A DNA stretch of 64,000 nucleotides, taken from contig OY821517.1 of NCBI GenBank assembly GCA_963682025.1, positions 22,692,482 through 22,756,481 on the forward strand, read 5' to 3'. The stretch is from Cordilura impudica. Lineage: Eukaryota; Arthropoda; Insecta; Diptera; Scathophagidae. Position 1 is the first letter of the stretch, and every line of letters begins with the position of its first letter. Below, piece by piece: positions 1-10,800 of the stretch. The position numbers and the translations under genes were made by a program. Below the pieces are notes generated by a model. That model saw only the letters and a program-made list of their open reading frames with translations. It did no database searches and was not told the DNA's origin.

Positions 1-199
1 CACATGAACTGGAATTAGAATACTGTTGGCGTATAGGGTTGACGAAAAAATTAAATATTTAAACGGACATAAAATTTGCTATACCCTCACAGAATCAAAT
101 GCTTTGGGTATTTTGCTGTAATAACCTAATAAATACAATCAATCGGTATACGAATCATCCACCCCCAAAACTATGACCATCATTTTATTTCACAGTGTT
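1..199. other. AT-rich sequence, nothing recognised
   Basis: No coding signal or recognisable repeat was seen. It abuts the Tc1-like remnant that starts near 200. Confidence 0.4.
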
Positions 200-406
200 A
201 TTGTAAAGTAAAGGTTTACATTGTTTTGTCAACAGCAAAAAAAAATTAATACTTTTAAGTTTTACTTTTTTCTGAAGTTATGTTAATATTTCTTCTTTTT
301 TAAATACATAAATAAAACATACAAATGTTTAAATTAATAAAAGAGTTTTAAATTTTATGATCAAATATATATTTTGTTAAAAGTTTTCTTAGTATTGTCA
401 CTCACT
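200..406 (+). mobile_element. 3' terminal remnant of a Tc1-like element
   Basis: This stretch resembles the 3' end of the Tc1-like element at 53110-54020. Shared landmarks are an AT-rich tract with AAACATACAAATG-like sequence, then TATATTTTGTTAAAAGTTT, and the terminal block ATTGTCACTCACT. The transposase part and the other end are missing. Only the outer end of the 3' inverted repeat and roughly 200 bp inside it survive. The match was made by eye and the interior is badly diverged. Confidence 0.55.
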
Positions 407-2240
407 CTATATTTCTTTGTTTTTAAATATTATAAAATAATTAATATAATAATTACTCTAACAACGTAGCGGGTATACTGCTAGTCATATGCATATATAT
501 ATCGATATAATTTGGTGTATGTGTGTCTATTATACCCACTAATCAGAAGTCAAAAACTAAAACCTGTCAAAGATGATTAAACTGATTCCCGATCTTCATT
601 TAAATCTAAAAAAAATTTCGCTTATATATATTTTTGAGAAAAGTAAGTAACTTTGCTAAATACGGCCATGATCAGTCCATACGAAAGATAAAGATAAAAA
701 AAAAATGTTTTTCTATATTTATTTTTAATAGACAACACAAAAACAATTAACTCAACCACTGTGCCTCATTGCAGTTTCATGGAGTTTTGCATAGAAGTCA
801 CAACGCAACATAGAGGATGTTTATTTCGGATGTATGAGTCAGGTGTTGGAATATTTTAACAGTTGTATTTTAGTTTTTTTGGTTTAATTTTCTGCGTAAA
901 CTCATAGCAGAGAATAAGAAATGGACATACAATTCTTATGTGCATTTAACCAAATTATACAACTGTAAACAAGCAGCTAAATATGTGTATGTACTCGTAT
1001 GTATGGGTTTATGTGTTAACTTTTTTCCTGTTCATAGCGAGAGTTTTTTTTTTTGGCAAACACTTAAATTTGGCGTACGTCTGCCTCAAGTATCATTATT
1101 GTATGGCAACGTGTCATGACAGGCAACTTAATTCAGAAAAACATTTAACAAGAACAACATCCACTACATACAAGCACAAATCCACTATTTTTTTTTTGTT
1201 TTTCAGAAAATGATGCTGTTTTGGCCACGCGCCCAATTTATAGTGACGCTTTTCCGTTTTGCGAAATATTGTTTTCATTTTGTTGTTACTTTTTAGTATA
1301 CGGTTGGTTCCTTACCACAGCATTCGGTTTTATTTTGTTTTTTGTCTCAATTTTTTTTTTTATTATTTTGCGACAAGTTACATCATTGTTAAAATTAGTA
1401 AACACACAGTTTAGTGTCGTATTTTGTCTTCATGAATTTGTTTTTTTTTTTTTTTTGTTTTTTTTTGTATTTTAGCCAAGATCGCCAACAGCCAGTAGTG
1501 GTGCATGTACATATGTATGTATGTACATGTATCATCAGCAAACCATTGACTAAACCGTTGAAATGTGAGAGTATTTTAATAGGCGATTATTTGTTCTTAA
1601 TAATTTCTTTAGAATTTTACGCTGACAAATGATGATGATTTCAGTTCATATCATTTGCCTTGAGGTATAGTTTTTAATACTTGAAGATTATTTTAATTGC
1701 CAATTTACGCAGTATTTTATTTAATTTTTAAGCGTCACATTAAATAAATTATATAAAGTTTACATGACTTTTATGGCTGTATGTGTGGGATTTTATTACT
1801 GATGTAAAGTGTTTCTTTATTTGTCTTATTTTTATAGACCTCTCAGACTTTTCAATGAGCTCCAAAGTTTATGATTTAAGATTTTAAAAATTGTTTATAT
1901 TTAAAGTTTGATATGGTTATAATTTCTGATTGATTTTGACCCTGAAATTTTGTTAATGCTTTAAAAGATTAACTTGCAGCTTTTTCTATAGTTTCGTTTG
2001 ATTATTTAGTAAACATGGCATTAATTCTTTAAACTTCTGGGCAGAAAATTACACTTGCTGGAAAATGTATCCGTATCCGTGTTAGATGAAATTTACAATT
2101 ATTAATAAAAATTTTAATAAAAATTTTGAATTATGGTCAGGATGACAAATGGTGCAGTTACTACGCGGTACACTAAAGCTTTAACGTCTTCCATCGACAC
2201 CATGCCTGAAACTCAGCACGGCCAATGGAAAACAATTAAA
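407..2240. other. gene-free AT-rich region with T-rich tracts
   Basis: Homopolymer T runs lie at 1045-1056, 1191-1200, 1350-1362 and 1440-1470. A (ATGT)n-like tract lies at 1512-1530. The reading frames here are short and rich in Phe and Leu, as expected from poly-T, so I do not treat them as genes. Apart from the weak repeat trace at 530-705, nothing is recognised. Confidence 0.5.
530..705 (-). repeat. possible highly diverged family A fragment
   Basis: The order of words is that of a reversed family A copy: CTGATTCCCGATCTTCAT, TTAAATCTA, an AT stretch with ATATATTTTTG, an ACTTTGC block, then GATCAGTCCAT. Intact copies have CTGCTTCCCGATCTTCACTT and GATCAGGATCGGTCCAT at comparable spacing. 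Similarity is low and patchy. Confidence 0.3.
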
Positions 2241-3018
2241 ACAAGTAAGAAAATTATAGTCGGTCTAGACCGACTATACGTTACCCTATACCATGGTTTA
2301 GAGACCCTATCTTTCGGCCCAACTAATTCGATACAGAAAATAAGCATAAACCAAATTTGAGTGGCCTTGTTATTAATTTTGTTGGCTGCAGATATCAGAT
2401 GCTATATTTATATGGGGACTAGGTCCAAAAATGGACCCATCCTAACCATATTTGGTAAAGTCACTTATATTGTTAAAAAATATATGCAAACAAATTTGAG
2501 AAAAATCTGTGCAATATTTTTGTTTTTTAATAGATTTAAGTGAAGATCGGGAAGCAGTTCTATATGGGGCCTATAACTAAGAATTGTCCTATAGGCATTA
2601 CTTTTGGACTACTAATTAATGGATATAATAAACACATACAAACCCAATTTGACTGAGATCTATATGATAATTTGGGTCTTATGGCAATTTATGTCGATTT
2701 CATAGGGGTCATTTGTATGGGGACTAGGTCTGAACATGGACCGAATTTCACCAATTTCAATAGCGTTCATCCTATGGCTATAAAAGCTTATATACCAAAT
2801 TTCATTAAAATATATTCATATTTGCGACCTGTAGTTGGATTACAAGGTTTAAATGGACACACAGACAGACGGACGGACGGACGGACTTCGCTAAATTGAC
2901 TCAGAAAGTGATTCAGAGTCGATCGGTAAAATAAAAGATGGGTATAGGTGAAATATTTTTGGTAGTTACAAACAGCAGCACAAAGTCATTATACCCAAAC
3001 CACATAGTGGTATAGGGT
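2241..3018 (+). repeat. family A interspersed repeat, full-length copy
   Basis: This is a reference copy of the ~780-bp family. It starts ACAAGTAAGAAAATTATAG, followed by the perfect 18-bp palindrome AGTCGGTCTAGACCGACT at about 2258-2275. It ends CCACATAGTGGTATAGGG. Near the end are a (GGAC)n tract (2869-2885) and a GACTCAGAAAGTGATTC hairpin stem. Inside, the phrase ATGGGG(A/C)CTA recurs at 2412, 2562 and 2717, and CCAAATTTGA-like words recur at 2351, 2490, 2643 and 2794, so the body looks like diverged ~150-bp modules. No terminal inverted repeats, LTRs or long ORF are visible, so I do not assign a transposon class. Confidence 0.85.
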
Positions 3019-3053
3019 AAAGAGATCTTCATGGAACCCGCTATTAATGTTAC

Positions 3054-4800
3054 TGGCTATACTGAATGCAGCCGCGAGGTTGCATCAGAAGCTCAAGCCG
3101 CAGCTGGTCTAGTGACCTATATAGAGCTGCTAAGAAACTGTCGTACAACCATACTGCTACACTAAAACCACCGAAAAATAATAATGGTGACCTTATTGCG
3201 TCTGTGAACGAGCAAATGGATCTCTGGCACAAATTTTACGCTAACATATTGCAACTGTCAGCACCCAACTAATGGGCAATTGCATAAACGCACAATGTAA
3301 ACACCAACATTGAGACTTCATGGCCTGTTATATCTGAGGCTGTTAGTGCAATAAAGTCACTCACGAACAATAGGGCCCCAAGCTTAGATGGCATTTCACC
3401 TGAACTCTTAAAAGCCGATCCACATATTAGTGCACAGATCATCTTGCCCCTCATCACAGACTTCTGGAAAGCTGAATCACTACTTAGCGAGCTTAAAGAA
3501 GGAGTGATCCTTAAAATTCCCGATAAAGGCGACCTCACGGATCGAGGAATAACTCTTCTCAGCATGGTCAATAAAAAAATTGCTCACATAATCACAAAGC
3601 GAATTTCGGATGTAATTACACCAGCACTGAGAAATGAACAGGCAGGCTTTGGATCCCATAAATCCTGTATTGACCATGTCAATAGCCTGAGGGTCATAAT
3701 TTAGCAGTCCAGTGAATGGTGATCGTCACTATATCTCTGCTTTGTCGATTTTGAAAAAGCATTTGACACATTTGACCACAACGTCTTGTGGAGTGCTTTA
3801 ATATGCAAGGGTATCCCGACAAAATTAATTACCCTGATTCAAAGTTTATATCAGCAGGCAACCTGACGAATCCTGCATGAAGGCAAATTAAGCAAACGAA
3901 AATCAGTTGGCATTGGAGTACGCCATGGTTGCGTTTTATCATCACTTCTCTTTAATATTGTCCTCAACACTATTATGGCTAAGGCTATGCAGGCTGGCAG
4001 AGGCATAAGTTGGGGCTTACATGGTAGCTTAAGTGACCCAGATTACGCAGACGATATCTGTATTATGACACACAATTTCGAGGATATGATAGCTAAACTG
4101 CAACGGTTAACCGATATCACAGAAAAATCTGGGCTGATAAATAGATAAATATTGGCAAAATAAAAACAAAAATGTATTAATGAAGAAAGACTGGAACCAT
4201 TCCATATCAACAACCATGAATTGGTAGACGTGCACTCCATCTGCTTTTTAGGTAGCATTATAACAAAATCTACTGGTTCTAAAAGCAAGACAAACCTTAG
4301 GTCGGTTGAAATCCGTATGGAGCTCGCGTACCCTTTTTCGTCGAGTGAATTATAAATATATTCGAGACAAACGTAAAATCAATCCTACTCTATGGCTGTG
4401 AACCATGGAACGCTGCATCCCGAGATATCCAGAAAATGCAAGTGTTTGCTAACCAGTGCCTCCGCAGAATAATGCATACCTTCTGGCCAAACGCAATAAC
4501 AAACTAAAGTTTATGAACCGAATCAAGCCCTTTGCCAGTTACAGCAGACATAAAGAGGCGCAAATGGAACTGGATCGGCCACATCCTACGATATCACCAG
4601 GAATCAAACGATATCACCAGGAATGCCATCGACTGGAATCCGCAAGGCAACCACAGAAGAGGGAAACCTGCACATACACGGAGGCGAAAAATTGATATCG
4701 AAGCTGCAGCCATGAGCAAAAGTTGGGAAGAAATAAAATATCTCGCCCAAGATAAATCACGTTGGAATGTGTGTGTTGAGGCCCTATGCTCCTCATAGGA
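3054..4800 (+). pseudogene. LINE (non-LTR retrotransposon) reverse transcriptase relic
   Basis: A decayed ORF2-like reverse transcriptase. One frame can be followed from 3066 to about 4146 through roughly six in-frame stops. In order it shows NRAPSLDGISPELLKAD, NEQAGFGSHKSCIDHV, FVDFEKAFDTFDHNVLW with the first catalytic Asp, GVRHGCVLSSLLFNIV, and DYADDICIM, which is the catalytic YADD box. In other frames after 4370 come a SILLYGCEPWN-like segment and the C-terminal WIGHILRYHQESNDI...RRGKP block typical of LINE ORF2 tails. The endonuclease half is absent, so the copy is 5'-truncated. It lies between two family A copies in opposite orientation. The clade is uncertain. There is no chance of a functional product. 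Confidence 0.85.
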
Positions 4801-4836
4801 AGGACGGGAACATATATATGTGGTCAGGTTAAAATG

Positions 4837-5491
4837 ATCATGTGCTGCTGTTTGTAACTACCAAAAATATTTGACCCATCAATTCTGAATCACTTTCTGA
4901 GAAGATTTAGCTATGTCCGTCCATCTTTCCATCCGTCTGTGTGTACATGGTAACCTTGTTATCAAATTGCAGGTTACAAATATAAAATATTTTGACGAAA
5001 TTTGACATGTACGATTGTATCGGCCATAGGACAAATACTATTGGTGAAAATCGATGTATGTTCAGAGCTAATCCCCATACAAATGAACCCTATGAGATTG
5101 ACTTCAAAAGCCACGATATTGAAGTTTGACTATAACAATTCTTAGTCATAGCCCCCTTACAAAGCTGTATACCGTTCTTCACTTAAATCTGTCAAGTAAC
5201 AAAAATATTGCACATATTTAATTCAAATTTGTCTTGTATATATTTCTTGCAAAAAATAAGTGACGTTATCAGGATTGGTGGACCCTTCGACCTTGTCCAC
5301 AAATCCATACAGCATCCGATATGAACTTTTTCATATCTGTAAGTAGAAATATTAATAACAATGCCGCTCAGATTTAATTTATGCTTATTTTCTATATTCA
5401 ATTAGTTGGAGAAAGGGTATTAGCCTTTCTCTAAACGCATTGTATAGGGTATCGTACTGTCACTTTAGACCGACTACAATTTTCTCGCTTG
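4837..5491 (-). repeat. family A repeat, diverged copy
   Basis: A reversed copy that starts at the hairpin end (TGTGCTGCTGTTTGTAACTACCAAAAATATTTGAC) and ends with TTTAGACCGACTACAATTTTCTCGCTTG, a damaged form of the palindromic end. Internal phrases match the 2241 copy in reverse order. The extreme hairpin terminus is missing where it meets the LINE relic. Confidence 0.75.
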
Positions 5492-5678
5492 ACATTTCGG
5501 GAATTTTATTTATTGTTCTAACATTTTATGAAACCTCTTTACTTTCGTTTTATTGTTTATAACGCAAAAAACGCACATTTCCACTTAGGGGAATCCCACA
5601 AATTATTCAACGACGTACATGTCCGTTACATCGATTTCATTTTAGTATTAACTATGAAAACACTTTATATTTTGAGAT

Positions 5679-6640
5679 ATGTCCCAAAATCAAAGAAATC
5701 GGTATGCAGACAAGAGAAAAACTATCCCAAAACTTGGAAATGAGGGTAATTGTTTTCGTGAAATAGCTCAGATCATAGGCAAAAAGAAACTCCCCTTTAG
5801 TGCAATGCGTCGTTCAGATCAACAAATTCACTAATTTAATTTCATCAAAAACTCGTTTTCGTCGCTCCTTCAAACTTACTGAGCTCGAAAAGTTAACTAT
5901 TTTGGCGTCAGTAAGACAGAATGACAAAATTACTGCTTCCCAAATAAGTTTTAAATCAAACAGTCATTCGACAAAGACATCCATGAAGATACCGTTCGCA
6001 AAATATGAAAACATTCTGACTATCATGGTCGTGTTGTATGTAGAAATCCTTTCATTTCCAATTTCAATAGAAATAAAACGTATGCACTGTGTAAATGTGT
6101 ACGGAAACATGGCTCCAGAATATTGGAAACGTGGTTTTATTTTCAGATGAAAGCCAGTTTTGCATTTTCACCAATAAAAGAAAAAACAAAGTACATATCT
6201 TATATGAAAAGCAACGGGGTTGGTAGACTCGTACGTATTAAGTCCCTAATGAATCAAATTGAATACATTGAACATTTTAAAACAAAATTTATATCAAAGC
6301 GCACAACAGCTGGGATTGGGAAAAGATATCTGGTTCGAACAGGATAATTATCCAAATCCTGCGGCGCACAATGTTAATCCTGTGGTTGTTCTACAATAAT
6401 AAAAGACAATTTAAATTTCTGCCATAAGCACCCGATCTTACTCCTATATAGCATTTCCAGGATTCACTAAAGTGCAGAATCGGCCAGCATAAAATATACT
6501 CAAAGCGAATGTTAAAAAGCACCATTTTGGATGAATGGGGTAAATAAGTACTTTCAAGTTGGCTAAGTCGATGTCAAATCGGATCCTACAGCATATCCTA
6601 CATGTTACTAGCAAAAGCATGTATGAATAATTTCATATGA
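5679..6640 (+). pseudogene. Tc1-like transposase relic
   Basis: A broken DDE transposase of the IS630-Tc1-mariner superfamily. ATG at 5679 opens MSQNQRNRYADKRKT and a helix-turn-helix-like stretch GNCFREIAQIIGKKK, which stops after about 50 codons. Later frames give RFRRSFKLTELEKLTIL, then SDESQFCIF-like sequence containing the first catalytic Asp (about 6145-6170). Next come DIWFEQDNYPNPAAHN around the second Asp (6325-6370) and APDLTPI near the third acidic position (about 6428-6450). At least three frameshifts and several stops are present. Order and spacing fit a ~340-residue Tc1 transposase. Clear terminal inverted repeats were not found. Confidence 0.75.
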
Positions 6641-6768
6641 TCTCTTCGTTTCTCTACGTTCTTTTACCTTTAATAAACCTTAAATAAATTTCAAAAAAAT
6701 CTAATAAATAGCTTAATTATTTATTAGAAAAGAAAAATTAGTCAGCTTAGTTAAGTTTTTCTTACTTT

Positions 6769-7446
6769 TTTATACCCTCTACTACGATGTGGTTAAGGTA
6801 TAATGACTTTGCAGTGATGTTTGTAACTACCAAAAATATTTGTCCTAGACCCATTTTCTATTATGCCGATCGACTCGAAATCATTTTCTAAGTCGATTTA
6901 GCGATGTCCGTCCGTCCGCCCGTCTATGTGTCCATGAACACTTTGTAATCTAACTAATGATGTAATTTAGTACATCTGCTTCTATCTAGGATAAACCAAT
7001 TGAAATTGGCGGAAATCGGTTGATGTTCAGACTTAGTCACCACAAAATGGTCCCTATGAGCTCGACTTAAATTGCCATGATATACAAATTCACATATACA
7101 TCTCAGTCAAATTAGGTTTGTGTAGGTTTTTCACATCCAGTCAGAAAATAAACTACATAGTACAATTCTTAGCCGTAGCCCCCATATGAAGCTGATTCCC
7201 GATCTTCGCATAAATCTATCAAAAAACAAAAATATTGCACAGATTTTTCTCAAACTTGGTTTGTATGTGTTTTTGCAAAAAAAAATGGGCAGGATCGGTT
7301 CAATTGTCGACATAGTCCTCATGTGAATACAGTATCTCCGACATGAACTTTTTCATATCTGCAGCCAGATATTGGTTTATGTTTATTTTCTATACCCAAT
7401 TAGTTGAACCTAAGAGATAGGGTCTCTAAACGCATAGTCGGTCTCA
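6769..7446 (-). repeat. family A repeat, 5' end missing
   Basis: A reversed copy from TATACCCTCTACTACGATGTGGTTAAGG through the subterminal hairpin, GTCCGTCCG tract and ATATGAACTTTTTCATATCTGCAG to GGTCTCTAAACGCATAGTCGGTCTCACG. The palindromic end is cut short and replaced by a poly-T run at 7447-7466. Confidence 0.75.
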
Positions 7447-8029
7447 CGTATTCTTTTTTTTTTTTTTTTTTGTAGTATAAGTTTTAATTTTATATGTACT
7501 ATTACTTTTTCTAGCTAGTGTATGTCTGGTCTCAATGCAAAAGAGCATATGTCTATTTGTCAAGGTAACATTTTATGACAGCGGTTTATTCCATTTTTAA
7601 TACACTGTCATGTTGTGTATTCAAAAGCCGTGTCGTATATATTTTAAACTTAGGAACGCACTATCACCAAACGTTGATGCAATATGCAGTCTCATACGGG
7701 CATACGCCGGTACTAAAAACAAAATTTCATCATATCATGTGTTATGCTGTTATCCCTCGGTACCACAAAAATATATTTTATTGCAAAAAAAGTAATAGTG
7801 TTAAATTCGGTTATACCGGATATACGTTTACATTAATATCCGGACTTATTACACTATTTATAACAAATGTTACCAAAACGAACTTCAATATATATATTTT
7901 TTTTTTAATTATTAACCAACACTCAGGGGATGCCCCTACATGTGCAGTGTATTGTGTTGATTTCAGGAAAATAGGTTATGGGAATGAGGAGAGGAAGTAG
8001 TGTTTGTGGATATTTGACTTAAATTTTAT
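7447..8029. other. unassigned interval with a 141-codon open frame
   Basis: A poly-T run leads into a plus-strand open frame at 7575-8000. The predicted protein is rich in Tyr, Phe, Ile and His and shows no domain I recognise. Codon composition simply follows the AT content. It is more likely a chance frame than a gene, but it is one of the few frames over 120 codons here that is not inside a named repeat. Confidence 0.3.
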
Positions 8030-10022
8030 TAGATTGTAACTGTCAGGAAAGACTCCTGTGAGGAGTTTATTCCATTACAGCTAGTTCTACTGATAAACGA
8101 ATATTGTATGTAATGCGTTGTGCGGTTAACCAGACAATAAACTAAAAATAGATGTGTTCTACTAGAGAAGCGGATAGACCGAACCGAAAGTCGGGCACTT
8201 GGAATGAGATCTATAATCTCAGAAGAACGTTTTATATGGTAGTACCTATAGAACAGTGTTACACAACCTACATTTCGGCAATGTTCCAACAAGTCAATAG
8301 ATTTGGATACCCTACTGTCATTATTGAGTATCAACGCCCTCCTTTGTGCACGGTCCAGTAGCTCCAAAATATATGGAGTGAAGTAATTTGTGCACCGTTT
8401 TAGAAAACTAAGTCTCTTGAATGCTTCTTTCGACATTTAAAAACCTGTATATTCCATGGGACAACACATTGAATTCTAATGCCCAGAACATCAAGAGTAT
8501 CCAATTCCTCAATAACTTTACCACACAAACATTGTGGAATCCAAGGCCCTATGGGTCAACCAACAACATTGAGTCTGCTGCACATTGAAGTCAACCCTTT
8601 TCGCTTCACCCCACGCTGAGATTTTTAATAGGTCTTGATTGAGTGTGTCATTCATTGTCCGCCTCTTGCCACCAACCTCAGAAAGGAAAATTAATTGTAA
8701 ATATTGCTGTCATCTGCGAAAGATAATATAGAATTGAAGGTTTGACCAAGAAAGAACAAAAACATTGGGGTACCCCTGAATTTAGTTCAAACTCATTGCC
8801 GGAGACCCCATCCATCAATAATAAAACGTATTGTGAGTCTCTGACAAAATACCGACTCGATATGCAATAAGCTTTGATATTTATGCACCGTGCCACACGT
8901 GATCGACCCCCTTTGAAATATCTAGCGCAACCACTTTGTTTTCACCCCAAAATTTTCTCTCACCCCAGCTCTTTGAAAGAAAATCTAACAGGTCTCCCGT
9001 AGAACGACTTCTACACAAACAATACTGTCGACCCAACATTTTTAACAAAAGTGTCGTCAAAAAATTTTTTTCAATTCCTTCAAGGAAAACATCCATGGGA
9101 CATATATATCCCATTGGTCGTCAACGGTCAAAATTAGTGAGCAACTAATTTACTCCACTCAAAGCAAGTCAGTTATTTTTGTTTTTATTTTTTACATAAA
9201 TAACTGTAGTTTTGGTTTTGTATTTGTTGTAAATTTTTAAATATAGATCACAGAGAATCGATTATTAATTTTTTAGTTTGTACTAAAAATGGAAAGGAAA
9301 ATCGTACAAACGCAATATGTTCCTTATGTAAAAAACCTTTTTGTTTCACAAAACACCGTAATTGCTTCAAAAATTACCATAATTGATTTTATATTTTTGA
9401 GATATTTAGAATTAATCTTTTTCTAAGTCTTTTTATTTATAGTTTAATTAATTGTTGATTTAATATTATGAATTTTTTAAATTTAATAAAAATATAAAAC
9501 TATAATACATCTTTTATACCATTGACGACCAATTGGACATATATGTTCCGTACTGAATTTTACTGAATAATAAATTGATTACAAAAATTTTGGTGTTTCT
9601 GAAAACCATAAATTCTGGTCCATGTTATATCAAAATTCTAATTTTTTTTGGTTCAATAACGTCTGAATTAATGACATTCAATTTTCAGAATTTGGGGTCA
9701 CCGTCTTAGGTCCTGAGAATACAAGTGGCAACTTTTTTGGCATGGTCTGAAAGCTAAAACTCTCCTCTGTCAAGTCAGCTTTAAACAAATCGGTTGGAAA
9801 ATGTGGAAAATATAAAACAAAAATAAAAATTGGACATATATATCCCATTGGTCGTGAAAAGGTTAAGAAGTGAGTTGGCCTCTAGTTAGTTGAAAAGATG
9901 GCCATTAATCATGATATCCATTACTGTTAAGAGTGCAGATCAGACTGCAATTGGACGGTAATTTTCAGGTTTGTTAGTTTTACCCTTTTTAGGGATCGAT
10001 TGGACAATGGCAAAGAATCTCG
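8030..10022 (-). pseudogene. jockey-like LINE reverse transcriptase relic, split by a MITE
   Basis: Reading down the minus strand, 10022-9858 gives a RFFAIVQSIPKKGKTNKPE segment followed by NYRPIAV, the usual start of the RT fingers. After an insertion at about 9098-9857 the frame resumes with QYCLCRSRSTGDLLDFLSK and KVVALDISKGVDHVWHGA, matching the jockey-type RSTGDLL and LDIS(K)AFD...VWH boxes. Downstream come AWGEAKRVDFN and the C-terminal FLKRCTNYFTPYILELLDRA ... LLEHCRNVG ... LFYRYYH block, ending near 8035. The YADD box is not readable. Several frameshifts and stops are present and the 5' half is missing. Class is well supported; assignment to the jockey clade is by remembered motif style. 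Confidence 0.8.
9098..9857. mobile_element. MITE-like insertion inside the jockey relic (possibly piggyBac-type)
   Basis: Two identical 24-bp words, GGACATATATATCCCATTGG followed by TCGT, lie in direct orientation at 9098-9121 and 9832-9855. An inverted relative (ACGACCAATTGGACATATATG) lies at 9526-9546. The piece 9517-9857 thus has inverted ends about 25 bp long and abuts TTAA at 9857-9860. The TTAA and the CCTTTTCACGACCAATGGG-type end are reminiscent of piggyBac-like MITEs (inference). The left 9098 copy is in the wrong orientation for a simple element, so two related insertions or a partial dimer are likely. The LINE frame continues on both sides. Confidence 0.6.
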
Positions 10023-10409
10023 AGAGCAAAAGACTCTCGCATATCAATTCGAGTGGTTATAAAGATCAAGAATATATCTACTTTAAGGAATCGCAAGTTC
10101 AATATTCGATAAATTACAAACGTAATGACAAACGGAATAAAAACAGTTTTAAAATTTCTGCAACAAGTACTGTCAAAGAAGTGCAAGTATTTTTCGAGTT
10201 AAAAACATTCGCAAAACTAATTTTATAGTCATGTAGTTCAATTGATTCAAAATATTGAATTTCATTTCTTTCATTCAAACTTTTATTTAAGTATTAATCG
10301 AAAAACTGAAATATTAAAATATTCAATATTCAAAATTATAGGCCAATCAGAGTTCATATTCAGGGTCCCCGCAGCAATTAATCATATCGAAAAAAGACAA
10401 AATTTTTTT
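10023..10409. other. unassigned AT-rich interval
   Basis: No coding or repeat signal was recognised between the LINE relic and the family B element. Confidence 0.4.
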
Positions 10410-10800
10410 TAAAAAAATCATGTGAGTCCGACCACAGGGGATATGTCTAAACGTCTAGTAACTAAAGATTTTTGTATGTCACCTTTTTAAAATCAACCAG
10501 AAAGCGTCATCTATATATCATTTATAGCAAACAACTGCAGGGACTCTGGTTATACTTGTGGGGTTGTGAAATTATGTATATGTTATACGTTTTTATTGTG
10601 AAATTTTTGTCGTTTTACAGCAAAGGGTTGTTGAATTAGCTGAAACAATTTTATATCATAATTTTTTCACCAATACAATCATAAGTCACACCGATTTGTC
10701 TTACGGCTCACAGCGTAACAGCGTGAGCTCACAAGTTACGCTGTTTTTGTGATTGTGTTGTGAAAAAGAAATTTACCCCCTACGCGTATGGATGTTTACA
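10410..10800. mobile_element. family B MITE-like element, copy 1
   Basis: The left part (ATGTGAGTCCGACCACAGGGG ... AAAGCGTCATCTATATATCA ... TATAGCAAACAACTG) matches 61690-61812. The right part (TTCACCAATACAATCATAAG ... TTTACCCCCTACGCGTATGGATGTTTACACAT) matches 62385-62490 and the reverse of 57257-57345. The right part folds on itself: CACCAATACAATCA pairs with TGATTGTGTTGTG, and ACAGCGTAAC pairs with GTTACGCTGT. There is no coding capacity. Exact ends are not fixed. Confidence 0.6.
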
